Shown piece by piece: positions 27,153 through 36,897 of a DNA stretch of 64,000 bases (its first letter is position 1; each line of letters opens with the position of its first letter). Below the pieces are notes generated by a model that made no database searches, was not told the origin of the DNA, and saw only the letters and a program-made list of their open reading frames with translations. The stretch is taken from positions 124,001 through 188,000 of the forward strand of contig NZ_OZ032152.1 of NCBI RefSeq assembly GCF_964026455.1. The letters run 5' to 3'. The translations under genes and the position numbers were made by a program. The stretch comes from Rickettsia endosymbiont of Lasioglossum villosulum (GTDB taxonomy: Bacteria > Pseudomonadota > Alphaproteobacteria > Rickettsiales > Rickettsiaceae).

Positions 27153-27464
27153 ATGTATTGGTTACTTCTTATTCTAGCAGGATTATTTGAAATAGCATTT
27201 GTTATTTCATTAAGATATTCAGATGGTTTGACAAAACTAAAACCTACAGTTGCCTTTATTTTTTTTGGAGCTTTAAGCTTTACCTGTCTTGCTAAAACCT
27301 TGGGTAAGATCCCAATGGGTACTGCATATGCTGTATGGACAGGCATAGGTGCGGCAGGTACAGTTATATTAGGTATACTTGTTTTCAATGAACCGGTATC
27401 TATATTATGCTTATTTTTTGTTACTACCTTAATAGTATCTATAATCGGACTTAAATTTTCTTAA
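27153..27464 (+). CDS. SMR-family small membrane transporter (SugE/Gdx-like)
   Basis: 103 residues with four membrane helices. The conserved Glu is at residue 13 (LAGLFEIAF), and AVWTGIGAAGTVILGI is typical of the SugE/Gdx branch rather than EmrE. Such proteins act as dual-topology dimers that export guanidinium or quaternary ammonium ions in exchange for protons. The substrate here is inferred from the motif only. Monocistronic by position. Confidence 0.88.
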   Translation: MYWLLLILAGLFEIAFVISLRYSDGLTKLKPTVAFIFFGALSFTCLAKTLGKIPMGTAYAVWTGIGAAGTVILGILVFNEPVSILCLFFVTTLIVSIIGLKFS

Positions 27465-27493
27465 AAATAATTATAACTTAATACCACTATCTT

Positions 27494-29359
27494 TTATTCA
27501 ACTAATTTACCTTGTACGTAAAAATCGTATGCGGTTTGGTAAAAGCTAATTGCTTCCTCGGTAAGGCTAATAGAACTCGGGATTTCTTCTTTTTCTTCTC
27601 CTAATAATATATAGGTTTTTGGGTGTAGTTTAGGGCTTAAAATTACTAGCTTATCATCTTTTAAAAAGCCTAGTAACTGATAAGTGCTTATAAAAGCTCT
27701 ATTTGCTGGATTATTTATTATATCCTGTCCCCATAATTTGCTTTTATATTCAAAGCCTAGCAAGCCGAAAATTGTTGGGGCTATATCTATTTGACTTGCT
27801 AGATTATCTATTTTTTTCGGCTTTAATATTTGTGGTGCATAGATAATTAGTGGTATATGATACTTCTCTACAGGTAGCTCCGTTTTACCGGCACTTGAAG
27901 CACAATGATCGGCAGTAATAACAAAGATAGTATCGTTAAACCATTCTTTAGTTTTAGCAGTTTCTAAGAACTTATTTATCGCATAATCAGTATATTTAAC
28001 TGCTGCATTACGTCCACCACCTGATGGTAGATCAATCCTATTCTCAGGGAAAGTATAAGGTCGGTGGTTTGAGGTAGTCATAATTAACGAGAAAAATGAC
28101 TTACCATTTTTATAATCTATATCAGCTTGCTCTATTGACTTGTTTAGAATATCCTCGTCTGCTACTCCCCATACATTTGCAAAGCTTATCTCTGAAGCTG
28201 TTAAGTTACCTCGGTCTATTATATTATAGTGATTACCGCCGAAATAATTACGTAAATTATCAAAATAGCTATAACCACCAAATATAAAGTTAGTATTATA
28301 TCCTTGATTTCTAAACACAGTGCCGATATTAAATAAATTCTGGTTATCAGGTCTACGCACTATTGACGAGCCTGGAGTTGGAGGAATTGATAAAGTTATA
28401 GCTTCAAGTCCCCGCACTGTCCTTGTACCAGTAGCATAAATATTAGTGAAGAACATAGCTTTATTTGTTAATTCATCCAAGTAAGGCGTAATATTATCGC
28501 TATTACCAAAGCTTTGCATGAATTTGGCACTTAAGCTTTCTACTGTAATAAAGATTACATTATATTTTTGCTTATTCGAATTTTTAGAGATAATAATACG
28601 CTCGATAGATTCATTATCTACAAATTTATCACTATTATTTTGTAAGCTATCACGTACTATGCTTAAAGCCTGCTTATCATCTATAGTGGGATAAAAGCTA
28701 TTATAGTTTAAGCTGTTATTAAGATAAGCCGAGAAAATCTCATAAGGACCGTTTTTAGCAAGCTCTTCTGCATATTTATTAGAGTGGAAATTTAGCTTTT
28801 CAGGGCTATAAAATTTAAATGCAATAAAACTAATTGCAGCTAGAATAATTGCTGTAGCTAAACAACATTTTCTATTTATATTATATGCTGCATCAATAAC
28901 AGCTTTTCGTAAGATATAGGTAGTAATAGCACTAACTATCAGAATTCCGCTAATGATCTCTATATAGGGCATAGATTCTTTAACTGTGCCGATAATTTCA
29001 TGAGTATATACTAGATAATCAACGGCAATAAAATTAAAGCGAGTACCAAACTCATCCCAAAAAGTAAGTTCAGCTGCTGTAATAAAGATTAGTGAGGCAA
29101 TAAAACCGCAGTAAAATAAGTAACAAAGCGGCGTGTAGACTAGCCTAAATCTTGATAATGCTAAATTGCCTAGCAATATTAACACTAACATTATAGGCAA
29201 GAAATAAACTGTAGAAATAAGATCGTTAACTAATCCGAAAATGAACAGTAATGGCAATTCTATAAGCGAAACTTGTTTATAGAACAATGCATATATGCAC
29301 AAAGCTATTCTAGTGATTGTTTGAAATATTAAGTAAGTCTTAGCAGTTAGTAATTTCAT
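27494..29359 (-). CDS. LtaS/MdoB-like phosphatidylglycerol-dependent phosphotransferase (sulfatase fold)
   Basis: 621 residues. Five N-terminal membrane helices (to about residue 180) precede an extracytoplasmic alkaline-phosphatase/sulfatase domain. Metal-binding motifs are VIFITVESLSAKFM (about 270), ATGTRTVRGLEAI (about 310, with the likely catalytic Thr), and ITADHCASSAG (about 485). Family members move glycerophosphate or phosphoethanolamine from lipids to sugars or teichoic acid. In a Gram-negative intracellular bacterium the target may be periplasmic glucan or LPS; I cannot tell which. Intact. Confidence 0.85.
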   Translation of the reverse strand: MKLLTAKTYLIFQTITRIALCIYALFYKQVSLIELPLLFIFGLVNDLISTVYFLPIMLVLILLGNLALSRFRLVYTPLCYLFYCGFIASLIFITAAELTFWDEFGTRFNFIAVDYLVYTHEIIGTVKESMPYIEIISGILIVSAITTYILRKAVIDAAYNINRKCCLATAIILAAISFIAFKFYSPEKLNFHSNKYAEELAKNGPYEIFSAYLNNSLNYNSFYPTIDDKQALSIVRDSLQNNSDKFVDNESIERIIISKNSNKQKYNVIFITVESLSAKFMQSFGNSDNITPYLDELTNKAMFFTNIYATGTRTVRGLEAITLSIPPTPGSSIVRRPDNQNLFNIGTVFRNQGYNTNFIFGGYSYFDNLRNYFGGNHYNIIDRGNLTASEISFANVWGVADEDILNKSIEQADIDYKNGKSFFSLIMTTSNHRPYTFPENRIDLPSGGGRNAAVKYTDYAINKFLETAKTKEWFNDTIFVITADHCASSAGKTELPVEKYHIPLIIYAPQILKPKKIDNLASQIDIAPTIFGLLGFEYKSKLWGQDIINNPANRAFISTYQLLGFLKDDKLVILSPKLHPKTYILLGEEKEEIPSSISLTEEAISFYQTAYDFYVQGKLVE

Positions 29360-29399
29360 TGATTTTGTTTTAAATTGTTGATTCTATAATTTTTATATG

Positions 29400-29597
29400 T
29401 CATTCCCGCGTGGCATTGTTGCGTGGATCGAAAAGTACTTTCGGTGTCATGCCGTGGCTTGACCACGGCATCCAGAAAATAATAAAAAATACTAATTTCA
29501 TTAGTATTTTTAACTGGCTCTAGTTTATAAATCACGGGATGACAGGGGGAAGAATGATCCATACAGGCAATGCCTTCCCGCATAGGAGACACATTCC
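29400..29597. repeat. Composite RPE between sulfatase-like gene and ftsK
   Basis: GTCATTCCCGCGTGGCATTG through GTCATGCCGTGGCTTGACCACGGCATCCAG and the AATACTAATTTCATTAGTATT core to GACAGGGGG. It nearly matches the copy at 55460-55659. Confidence 0.8.
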
Positions 29598-29602
29598 AAA
29601 CT

Positions 29603-31852
29603 CTACCTCTCCGGTAATAATATCTCTCTTTTACCCGTATGATTTGGTACGGAGACTATTCCTTCTTTTTCCATTTTCTCAACTAAATTGGCAGCTTTGT
29701 TATAACCGATTCTAAGCGATCTTTGAATATAGCTAATAGAAGATTTACGTTCATCACGTACTATCTGCACAGCTTTTTTATAAAGTACTTCGTCTGATGT
29801 ACCATCACCGATATCAATACTAGTATCATCTTCATCAGGCTGCTCTGTTACAGCAGATATATATTCTGGTGTGCCTGTTTCTTTTAAATATTCCGTAATT
29901 TGCTCGATCTCAGATTCGTTAACAAAAGGTCCATGTACCCTAGTAATTTTAGAGGTATTACCCATAAATAGCATGTCACCCATACCAAGTAACTGCTCTG
30001 AACCCTGTTCGCCTAAGATTGTACGGCTGTCGATTTTAGAGGTAACCTTAAAGCTGATACGGCTTGGGAAGTTAGCCTTGATCACACCAGTAATAACGTC
30101 AACAGATGGTCTTTGGGTTGCCATAATAATATGGATGCCGGCAGCTCTTGCCATTTGAGCTAAACGCTGTATCAACATCTCGATATCTTTACCGGCAACC
30201 AGCATTAAATCAGCCATCTCATCAACAATCACCACTATGAACGGCAGCTTTTCCATATTCATTGCCACGGTTTCATAGATGGGTCTGCCGGTTTCAGGAT
30301 CAAAGCCTGTTTGAATTGACTTCTCAATTATTCTTCCCTCTTTAACTGCTTCCTGAATCTTAGTATTATAGCCGGCAATATTCTTAACACCGATATTGCT
30401 CATCATTCTATAGCGGTTTTCCATTTCTTTAACTGCCCATTTCAGTGCCACCACTGCTTTAGCCGGTTCAGTTACCACGGGCGTTAATAAATGCGGTATT
30501 CCGTCATAAGCTGATAGCTCAAGCATTTTCGGGTCAATCATGATAAAGCGGCACTCTTCAGGGGTATAGCGATATAACAGCGAAACGATCATAGCGTTAA
30601 TTCCCACCGATTTACCTGAACCGGTTGTCCCTGCAACAAGTAAGTGCGGCATTTTGGCAAGGTCTGCAATAAGCGGTTTGCCCGCTAAATCTTTACCTAA
30701 GACTAAAGACAATAAAGTAGATGTATCTTGGTATTCTGGTGTTTCTATAAGCTCTTTTAAGCAAAAGAATTCTCGCTGCTTATTAGGTAGCTCAATACCA
30801 AGCACATTTTTACCAGGTACTACTGCAATCCTTGTTGATAGGGCTGAGAGCGAGCGGGCTATATCATCAGATAACCCTACTACTCTTGAGGTTTTAGTGC
30901 CTGCTGCCGGTTCAAACTCATATAAAGTTACTACCGGACCTTGGCTTATATTAATTATTTGTCCTTTCACACCAAAATCATTTAGCACAGTTAGCAATTC
31001 TTCGGCTTTTTGCTTTAATTCTGACGATGAAGCACCTTTTATATGATGATTTTCAGGGTTACGTAGTAGCGAAATTGGCGGCAGTGCTGCTGCGTCATTT
31101 TGAGATATTTTAGGAGCAGCAGGTTTATTAAAGAATTTTATTGGATTTACAGGTGCTGGTTTAGCCATAATATGCTTTGGCTCTTCTGTAAATCTTATTT
31201 TTTCGCTTACCGGTTTTGTATAAGAAGGGGTAATCTTTATTTTATTATTTGCTTTACCGGAAAATAATTTTGGCAAAGTTAATTGTGAAAATAGATTATA
31301 GAAAAAAGTTTGTATTTTATATGCTAAGAATTTACCTAATTTAATGATAAAGCTGCTTAAAGAAGTAAATTTAATTTCAAATAAAACAACAAATATAATA
31401 AATGTAAAAAATACTAATAATAAATGAAGCTGATTTGTGAATTGTTTAAGAAAATGAAAAATAATTATACCGGCTGCTCCACCACCATTAGAGGGTACGA
31501 ATTCTAAATCAAAATTAGATAGTAAAGCTGCGGTGCTGAAAAGAGCAAGTAGCATTACCGATATACGGATAAAGGATTTGCGATATTTCTGTTGCCAGCA
31601 ATTCTTCCCCCAAATAAAACAAGAAAGCGGTATTATAAAAGCTGCTACCCCAAAAAATTGATATAAAAAATCAGATAAATAAGAACCAAAAATCCCTAAT
31701 AAATTATTAGTATATCCAGTTGTTGCCGAATTAAAAGACGGGTCATCAAGCTTATATGATATAAGCACAAGAATAGTAGCAAGACCGATTATTCCTAAAA
31801 TAACAGCTTGTACTTTACTATTTGAAAGAAATTTGTTTACGTAGTATAGCAT
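29603..31852 (-). CDS. ftsK: DNA translocase FtsK
   Basis: 749 residues, close to the alphaproteobacterial length. Four membrane helices lie in the first ~180 residues, followed by a Pro-rich linker. The RecA-like motor has Walker A at about residue 410 ([12 protein letters not shown]), Walker [14 protein letters not shown] and the [19 protein letters not shown] motif. A winged-helix gamma domain at about 685-745 ([20 protein letters not shown]) reads KOPS sites. FtsK pumps chromosome ends through the septum and activates XerCD recombination; a XerC-like recombinase is encoded at 56322. Confidence 0.97.
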   Translation of the reverse strand: MLYYVNKFLSNSKVQAVILGIIGLATILVLISYKLDDPSFNSATTGYTNNLLGIFGSYLSDFLYQFFGVAAFIIPLSCFIWGKNCWQQKYRKSFIRISVMLLALFSTAALLSNFDLEFVPSNGGGAAGIIIFHFLKQFTNQLHLLLVFFTFIIFVVLFEIKFTSLSSFIIKLGKFLAYKIQTFFYNLFSQLTLPKLFSGKANNKIKITPSYTKPVSEKIRFTEEPKHIMAKPAPVNPIKFFNKPAAPKISQNDAAALPPISLLRNPENHHIKGASSSELKQKAEELLTVLNDFGVKGQIINISQGPVVTLYEFEPAAGTKTSRVVGLSDDIARSLSALSTRIAVVPGKNVLGIELPNKQREFFCLKELIETPEYQDTSTLLSLVLGKDLAGKPLIADLAKMPHLLVAGTTGSGKSVGINAMIVSLLYRYTPEECRFIMIDPKMLELSAYDGIPHLLTPVVTEPAKAVVALKWAVKEMENRYRMMSNIGVKNIAGYNTKIQEAVKEGRIIEKSIQTGFDPETGRPIYETVAMNMEKLPFIVVIVDEMADLMLVAGKDIEMLIQRLAQMARAAGIHIIMATQRPSVDVITGVIKANFPSRISFKVTSKIDSRTILGEQGSEQLLGMGDMLFMGNTSKITRVHGPFVNESEIEQITEYLKETGTPEYISAVTEQPDEDDTSIDIGDGTSDEVLYKKAVQIVRDERKSSISYIQRSLRIGYNKAANLVEKMEKEGIVSVPNHTGKREILLPER

Positions 31853-31910
31853 TAGTTATTGATAAAAATTTACTATAACATACTATTTTGAAGTAAATTA
31901 AACAAGAAAA

Positions 31911-31938
31911 TTTACACCTTGCGGAAAAATGTTATACT
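31911..31938 (+). promoter_or_regulatory. Sigma-70 promoter for the DUF2442 gene
   Basis: TTTACA at 31911-31916, a 16-base spacer, TATACT at 31933-31938. Its sequence closely resembles that of the promoter at 32273-32302. Confidence 0.6.
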
Positions 31939-32023
31939 TAAACTCTATAAAAGGACATGTATTATTTTTATGATTTAAAAAAGCCTAAGCGGGAATGACG
32001 ATGATATCCATTGAAGTAAAAAA

Positions 32024-32266
32024 ATGTTACATGTAATATCTGTAAAATATATTGATGATTATTATTTACAATTGTCTTTTGATGATGGTACTAGAGGAAA
32101 TATAAACTTATATAAGCATTTGGTTGGTTCAGTATTTGAACCTCTTAAGGACAAAAATTTATTTGCTAGAGTAACCCTTGACGAAGAATTGCAGACTATT
32201 GCTTGGTCTAACGGAGCAGATTTTGCTCCTGAATTCTTAAAAGCCCACCTAGAGAATATAAGGTAA
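32024..32266 (+). CDS. DUF2442 family protein
   Basis: 80 residues. VKYIDDYYLQLSFDDGTRG at the N terminus and IAWSNGADFAPEFL at the C terminus are the DUF2442 hallmarks. These small proteins often pair with DUF4160 partners and are thought to be toxin-antitoxin parts; no partner is seen here. Upstream are a promoter and a short RPE relic (GCGGGAATGACG at about 31990). Confidence 0.82.
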   Translation: MLHVISVKYIDDYYLQLSFDDGTRGNINLYKHLVGSVFEPLKDKNLFARVTLDEELQTIAWSNGADFAPEFLKAHLENIR

Positions 32267-32272
32267 ATAGAA

Positions 32273-32302
32273 TTTACACCTTTTAAAAAACTATGTTATA
32301 AT
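32273..32302 (+). promoter_or_regulatory. Sigma-70 promoter for map
   Basis: TTTACA at 32273-32278, an 18-base spacer, TATAAT at 32297-32302, about 30 bases upstream of the ATG at 32332. Confidence 0.7.
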
Positions 32303-32331
32303 ATAGTTCTATAGAGAACACATAGTATAAC

Positions 32332-33120
32332 ATGACCATAAAAATTCATTCCGAGAAAGATTTTGAGAAAATGCGTGCAGCTGGCAGGTTAGCTGCTGAA
32401 ACACTTGATTTTATAGAACCGCATGTAAAGCCGGGCGTTACTACAAATAGTTTAAACGATCTTTGTCATAATTTTATTATTTCGAATAATGCCATTCCTG
32501 CACCTTTAAATTATAAAGGTTTTCCAAAATCTATTTGCACCTCGATAAATCACGTAGTTTGTCACGGCATTCCAAACGATAAGCCATTACGGAATGGTGA
32601 TATCATAAATATTGATGTTACAGTAATTTTAGATGGTTGGTATGGTGACACTAGCCGTATGTATTATGTTGGCAATGTAGCAATAAAGCCGAAACGCCTT
32701 ATTCAAGTAACTTATGACGCAATGATGAAAGGGATTGAGGTAGTAAAGCCAGGAGCAAGGCTCGGTGATATAGGTCATGCTATTCAAAGCTATGCTGAGA
32801 AGCATAATTATTCTGTGGTGCGTGATTATACTGGTCATGGGATCGGTCGCGTGTTTCATGATGAGCCATCAATATTAAATTATGGTCGCAGCGGAACAGG
32901 GCTTGTTCTAGAAGAAGGTATGTTTTTTACTGTTGAACCAATGGTAAATGCCGGCGGATATGATACTATATTAAGTAGCCTTGATGGTTGGACAGTTACC
33001 ACACGTGACAAGTCTTTATCAGCACAATTTGAGCATACTATAGGCGTTACTAAAGACGGCTTTGAAATATTTACATTATCCCCTAAAAAATTAGATCATC
33101 CTCCATATGTTAAACTATAA
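32332..33120 (+). CDS. map: Methionine aminopeptidase type I
   Basis: 262 residues. The metal ligands are all present: Asp in NIDVTVILDGWYGD (two Asp, about 98 and 109), His in YTGHGIGRVFHD (about 172), Glu in FFTVEPM (about 205), and Glu in QFEHTIGV (about 236). It removes the first Met from new proteins in the cytoplasm. It has its own promoter and ends 5 bases before the radC remnant. Intact. Confidence 0.97.
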   Translation: MTIKIHSEKDFEKMRAAGRLAAETLDFIEPHVKPGVTTNSLNDLCHNFIISNNAIPAPLNYKGFPKSICTSINHVVCHGIPNDKPLRNGDIINIDVTVILDGWYGDTSRMYYVGNVAIKPKRLIQVTYDAMMKGIEVVKPGARLGDIGHAIQSYAEKHNYSVVRDYTGHGIGRVFHDEPSILNYGRSGTGLVLEEGMFFTVEPMVNAGGYDTILSSLDGWTVTTRDKSLSAQFEHTIGVTKDGFEIFTLSPKKLDHPPYVKL

Positions 33121-33221
33121 GCTAATGGAATTCTTTGACAGCGAACCTGAGATAGTTCCCGATATAGCTATAAAAGAAGAGGCAACCCCTCATTATATAG
33201 GTCATCGTAAAAGAGCGATTT

Positions 33222-33491
33222 GTGACTTCAGGAGCGGCAAATTTTTCCGATTATGAACTCTTAGAGCTGATGTTATTTTCTTCTATTCCTCGTAAAGATG
33301 TAAAGCCTCTAGCAAAAAAATTACTGGAAAGTTTTAATAGTATTACTGATTTAATCAATATTGATAAAGAAAGATTGCTTAGTATTAGTGGTACTAATGA
33401 GAATTTATATATCAATTTTGCTATAGTACGTGAATTAATAAATAGAGCATTAAAACAAAAGATAATAAATAAAAATATTATTGCTTCATAG
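33222..33491 (+). CDS. RadC middle fragment (helix-hairpin-helix region)
   Basis: 89 codons starting at an internal codon, with SDYELLELMLFSSIPRKDVK (the conserved RadC UPF0758 motif) and an HhH-like stretch near LLSISGTNENLY. It ends at an in-frame amber codon that splits it from the JAMM domain. Probably not translated. Confidence 0.55.
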   Translation: MTSGAANFSDYELLELMLFSSIPRKDVKPLAKKLLESFNSITDLINIDKERLLSISGTNENLYINFAIVRELINRALKQKIINKNIIAS

Positions 33492-33497
33492 GGTTCT

Positions 33498-33848
33498 TTG
33501 ATTGATTATTTAAAAGTTAATATGGGTAATATGCGGCTTGAACAATTTCGGGTATTATTTTTGAACAAAAAAAATATTTTGATTGCTGATGAAGTTTTAA
33601 GCCAAGGAACTATTGATCAGGCTGCTGTATACCCACGAGAGATAATTAAAAGAGCGTTGTTTAATGAGGCGAGTAATATTATACTTGTTCATAATCATCC
33701 AAGTGGTAGCCCTGATCCTTCAAAAGCCGATATTGATATGACAAATATAATAGTAGATATGTGTAAAACAATAAATATTGTAGTGCATGATCATGTAATT
33801 ATCAGTAATAATAAATATTTTAGCTTTAAATCTAACATGTTACTATGA
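33498..33848 (+). CDS. RadC C-terminal fragment (JAMM domain)
   Basis: 116 codons from a possible TTG start. The JAMM motif is complete (IILVHNHPSGSPDPSKADI), and the domain ends in FSFKSNMLL. It overlaps the next gene by ATGA, so translational coupling to the glycosyltransferase is possible even though the protein upstream is lost. Confidence 0.6.
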   Translation: MIDYLKVNMGNMRLEQFRVLFLNKKNILIADEVLSQGTIDQAAVYPREIIKRALFNEASNIILVHNHPSGSPDPSKADIDMTNIIVDMCKTINIVVHDHVIISNNKYFSFKSNMLL

Positions 33849-34846
33849 ATATAAATAGCTATATTGTATTATTTATTTTTTCTTTTATAGCAACTACTAT
33901 ATTAACATATATATTGACCAAATATTTTAAGACAATTGGTTTAGTTGATATACCTAGTCAGCGTCGTTCTCATAATAAGATTACCCCACGTGGTGGTGGT
34001 CTTGCTATCGTAATTGTTGTAATGATTGCTTTAAGCAGTTTTGAATATATAACAAGCGGTTTGCTTACTAACTCGGCAAAAATATTACCGCCATTATTTG
34101 TAATTGCGACAGTCTCTTTTTTAGATGATTTAAAACCTGTGCGGGTACTTATCCGTTTGATAACTCATTTAATTTGTTCTGCTTTTGCTATTTCTCTTTT
34201 AATTCCTCTAGATTTTGCTGTTAATATTCCTATCCCAATATATCTTATTTTCATTATACTAATTGTAGCTTTAAGCGGCTTCATTAATATATATAATTTT
34301 ATGGATGGTATAGATGGCATGAGTTGTATAGAGTCTATTCATCTATCAAGTACTATACTTATATTATGTTTACTACAATTTCAGGTACTTGCTAATCCAT
34401 ATTTTATATTTAGTATGAATATTGTTATACTTGGTTGTTCTATTGGATTTTTAATATTTAATTGGCAGCCAGCAAAAATATTCTTAGGAGATGTGGGTAG
34501 CATTAGCCTTGGTTTTTTACTGGGTCTTTGTTTGTTAATGCTTGCTACTACAAATATTAACCTATTTATAGCTTGTTTTATCGCTAGCTTGTATTACTTA
34601 ACTGATGCGGTACTGACTATATTAATTAGATTAGTAAATAAAGAAAAAATTTGGCAGCCTCATTTAAAGCATTTTTTCCAAAAAGCTGTCAAAAAAGGCA
34701 AATCCCATAAACGGGTAGTATCGATTATAGCGATTTGTAATGTATTTTTGATGATGTTATCAGTACTATCGTTATACTCACCTATAATATCTGTAATGCT
34801 TGCTTTAGGAGTAATTACTTTAACTGTCCAAAGTCTATTAAGATGA
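33845..34846 (+). CDS. MraY/WecA-type undecaprenyl-phosphate glycosyl-1-phosphate transferase
   Basis: 333 residues with about ten membrane helices. Characteristic motifs are RGGGLAIV near 50, FLDDLKPVR (about 98), NFMDGIDGMSCIE (about 150) and FLGDVGSISLG (about 215). They mark the family that attaches a sugar phosphate to the lipid carrier, starting O-antigen or other glycan assembly. WecA/WbpL-like rather than MraY is inferred from length and location. It overlaps radC and the next gene by ATGA on both sides. Confidence 0.88.
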   Translation: MNINSYIVLFIFSFIATTILTYILTKYFKTIGLVDIPSQRRSHNKITPRGGGLAIVIVVMIALSSFEYITSGLLTNSAKILPPLFVIATVSFLDDLKPVRVLIRLITHLICSAFAISLLIPLDFAVNIPIPIYLIFIILIVALSGFINIYNFMDGIDGMSCIESIHLSSTILILCLLQFQVLANPYFIFSMNIVILGCSIGFLIFNWQPAKIFLGDVGSISLGFLLGLCLLMLATTNINLFIACFIASLYYLTDAVLTILIRLVNKEKIWQPHLKHFFQKAVKKGKSHKRVVSIIAICNVFLMMLSVLSLYSPIISVMLALGVITLTVQSLLR

Positions 34847-35157
34847 AGCTAATTAAAGATGATATTCATAAAATAGTTAGGCATATATTTGCAAGGCAGC
34901 ATCCTTTGCTTCCTGAAATTATGTTTAATTGGAATAAAATAGTCGGATTTAAATTTAGCGATAAGGTATTACCTTTAAAAATAATTGCTGATACTAATAA
35001 AAAGCAAAAGATTAATACGCTATTTATACAAGCAGAAGATCATGCAACAGCTTTAGAAATATCTTTTTACCAAGAAATTATACTAGAACGTATCGCAGTT
35101 TATTTAGGCTTTAAGGCAATACACCAGATGCGGGTGACTGTCTATAAGCAAAAATAG
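34843..35157 (+). CDS. DUF721 (DciA-like) protein
   Basis: 104 residues with a KH-like fold signature: PLLPEIMFNWNKIVG near 20 and LFIQAEDHATALEISFYQEIILERI in the middle (given as the part EDHATALEISF). DUF721 includes DciA, a loader of the replicative helicase DnaB in most bacteria lacking DnaC. I think that role is likely but it is not shown by the sequence. The ATG overlaps the upstream gene's stop. Confidence 0.72.
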   Translation: MKLIKDDIHKIVRHIFARQHPLLPEIMFNWNKIVGFKFSDKVLPLKIIADTNKKQKINTLFIQAEDHATALEISFYQEIILERIAVYLGFKAIHQMRVTVYKQK

Positions 35158-35164
35158 TGGTGTT

Positions 35165-35331
35165 ATGGCATTGACTGCGTGGACCGAAAAGCACCATCGG
35201 TGTCATCCCGTGGCTTGTCCACAGGATCCAGTAAAATAACTAAAAATATCAATAATATTGATATTTTTAACTGGACCCCGTGAATAAATCACGGGGTGAC
35301 AGAGGTACAATTAAGCCACGTGGGCAATCTC
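35165..35331. repeat. RPE after the DUF721 gene
   Basis: GTGGACCGAAAAGCACCATCGG, GTCATCCCGTGGCTTGTCCAC, the AATATCAATAATATTGATATT core, and CCCCGTGAATAAATCACGGGG. It lies between convergent genes. Confidence 0.8.
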
Positions 35332-35342
35332 ACAAAATTGTA

Positions 35343-36170
35343 TTAATTACAGTTTAGTGGAATATTTAATATATTATTCCAAACTGTATCCCAGCCTTTT
35401 GTATGGGTAATGTTAGGGAAGACCTTATAATTAACACAGTTAGATGAGCTAGCTTTTATATAAAGTTCTGTAATAAAAGTTGGAACTCTTTTGTCATCTG
35501 CTCCGGAGAGATGCAATTGAGGAATGTGGCTAATTTGCTTTGCGTAATTTATTGGATTTAATGATTTAGTTAGATAACCACGATAATTATGATGCTTGTC
35601 AAATTTCTCAGTATCTAAATTACCGGCAATCGTTATAATATCTTTCACATTACTATTTTGGCTAGCGATTAATATTGTAAGCCCGCCGCCACCTGAAAAG
35701 CCGACTAAGCTGAATTTCTGCCCGTTATTAATAGTATTTATAACATCATTAATTGAATTTACTACTTCATAGTTCATTCTTTTATCTAACCAATAATCAT
35801 TAACACATTTTGCGTTCATCTCTAAAGGAGTATATTGACAAGGTCTTGCTATATAAACAATATTTGGTCGCTTATCGATTGTAGCAAGTCTTAACAACAT
35901 TGGATTAACAGAGGTAGGGTTGTCAGAATTAACGCCTCCATCTGCAAGATGTCCATCCCCTTCAATGTAAAATACAAAAGGCTGATTACGATCAGTAACA
36001 CGCTGATAAGTTGTAAGAGTAAAATCACCACCTTTTACAAGTTGTTGCTGAAAATTATTTTGTTTAGCTATGTCTTGCAAATGTTTCACTCTACTTGCCA
36101 CATCATGGGTAGTAGAACAACCGGAAAGTAGAACAGAAACTAAAAATATTATCCAAATAAAATTTTTCAT
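35343..36170 (-). CDS. Putative lipoprotein with alpha/beta hydrolase domain
   Basis: The likely start is the ATG at 36170 (MKNFIWIIFLVSVLLSGC), which gives a lipoprotein signal with Cys at residue 18; the longer 285-residue frame begins in repeat-adjacent sequence. The mature part is an alpha/beta hydrolase: the nucleophile elbow GFSGGGGLTILIA near 160, Asp in LSGADDKRVPTF, and a His in FPNITHTKGWD near the C terminus. The substrate is unknown. It would sit on the periplasmic side of the envelope. Intact. Confidence 0.8.
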   Translation of the reverse strand: MKNFIWIIFLVSVLLSGCSTTHDVASRVKHLQDIAKQNNFQQQLVKGGDFTLTTYQRVTDRNQPFVFYIEGDGHLADGGVNSDNPTSVNPMLLRLATIDKRPNIVYIARPCQYTPLEMNAKCVNDYWLDKRMNYEVVNSINDVINTINNGQKFSLVGFSGGGGLTILIASQNSNVKDIITIAGNLDTEKFDKHHNYRGYLTKSLNPINYAKQISHIPQLHLSGADDKRVPTFITELYIKASSSNCVNYKVFPNITHTKGWDTVWNNILNIPLNCN

Positions 36171-36194
36171 AATGTATTTAATGGTTATTTTCCT

Positions 36195-36332
36195 CGTCAT
36201 TGCGAGCGACTATAAGGAGCGTGGCAATCCAGAAAAAATAACAAAAAATACTAATATTATTAGTATTTTTACTGGATCTAGTTCCCAAGCCACGGGATGA
36301 CACCGTAGGCTTTGCCACTTCTCGCAATGACG
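36195..36332. repeat. RPE between hydrolase and ssb genes
   Basis: CGTCATTGCGAGCGACTATAAG, the AATACTAATATTATTAGTATT core, GGATCTAGTTCCCAAGCC and CTCGCAATGACG. It fills the gap between two minus-strand genes. Confidence 0.8.
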
Positions 36333-36341
36333 TTACGATAA

Positions 36342-36794
36342 TTAGAACGGTATTTCGTCATCTAAGTCGCTATGATCAAAAGAAGGCTTGGAATGCTTAT
36401 ATTCACTATGACCTGAATCTTGAAGACTAGAACTAGTAGAATTTTTGCTATCCAACAATATTAATTGTGAATTAAAATTTTGCAATACGATTTCTGTAGT
36501 ATATTTTTCCACACCTGAACTATCATTCCATTTACGAGTTTGTAACGAGCCTTCAATATATAATTTACTACCTTTTTTAACGTAATTTTTTACAACAGAT
36601 ACTAACCCTTCGTTAAATATCACTACTCTATGCCATTCGGTCTTTTCTTTTTTTTCACCGGTAACACGGTCTTTCCAAATGTCGTTGGTGGCTAAAGAAA
36701 GATTCGCTATTTCCTTTCCTTCCCCCGTAGTTCTAATTTCAGGATCACGTCCTAAATTGCCTATTAATGTCACTTTATTTAAGCTACCTGCCAT
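36342..36794 (-). CDS. ssb: Single-stranded DNA-binding protein SSB
   Basis: 150 residues. The OB-fold shows [17 protein letters not shown] near the start and EWHRVVIF in the middle. A Ser-rich linker leads to the acidic tail DLDDEIPF, which recruits repair and replication partners. Acts as a tetramer. It is divergent from uvrA, a common pairing. Intact. Confidence 0.97.
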   Translation of the reverse strand: MAGSLNKVTLIGNLGRDPEIRTTGEGKEIANLSLATNDIWKDRVTGEKKEKTEWHRVVIFNEGLVSVVKNYVKKGSKLYIEGSLQTRKWNDSSGVEKYTTEIVLQNFNSQLILLDSKNSTSSSLQDSGHSEYKHSKPSFDHSDLDDEIPF

Positions 36795-36897
36795 AGATTA
36801 CCTATTTTAAAAATATTATTATTGCAATAATAAAATAAAAGAGCCTATAATACTACAGGTTTTTTAAAATATCCTAAAATTTTTCAGTAAGAGTGAT

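Larger units (their letters stand above)
33125..33848 (+). pseudogene. radC: Broken RadC (JAMM/MPN domain protein)
   Basis: A RadC-like protein in three pieces. The N-terminal piece (from ATG 33125: MEFFDSEPEIVP...HYIGHRKR) loses frame at about 33210-33216. The next piece (GAANFSDYELLELMLFSSIP) stays in frame but meets a TAG at 33489-33491 after NKNIIAS. The last piece (33492-33848) has the JAMM metal site VHNHPSGSPDPSKADID. RadC proteins are predicted metal-dependent enzymes of unclear role. Two separate lesions make a functional product unlikely. Confidence 0.85.

Noticed and set aside
29356-29592. 78-codon minus-strand frame
   Set aside because: Built of RPE sequence, with the same CHPVIYKLEPVKNTNEISIF-type string as other repeat copies.
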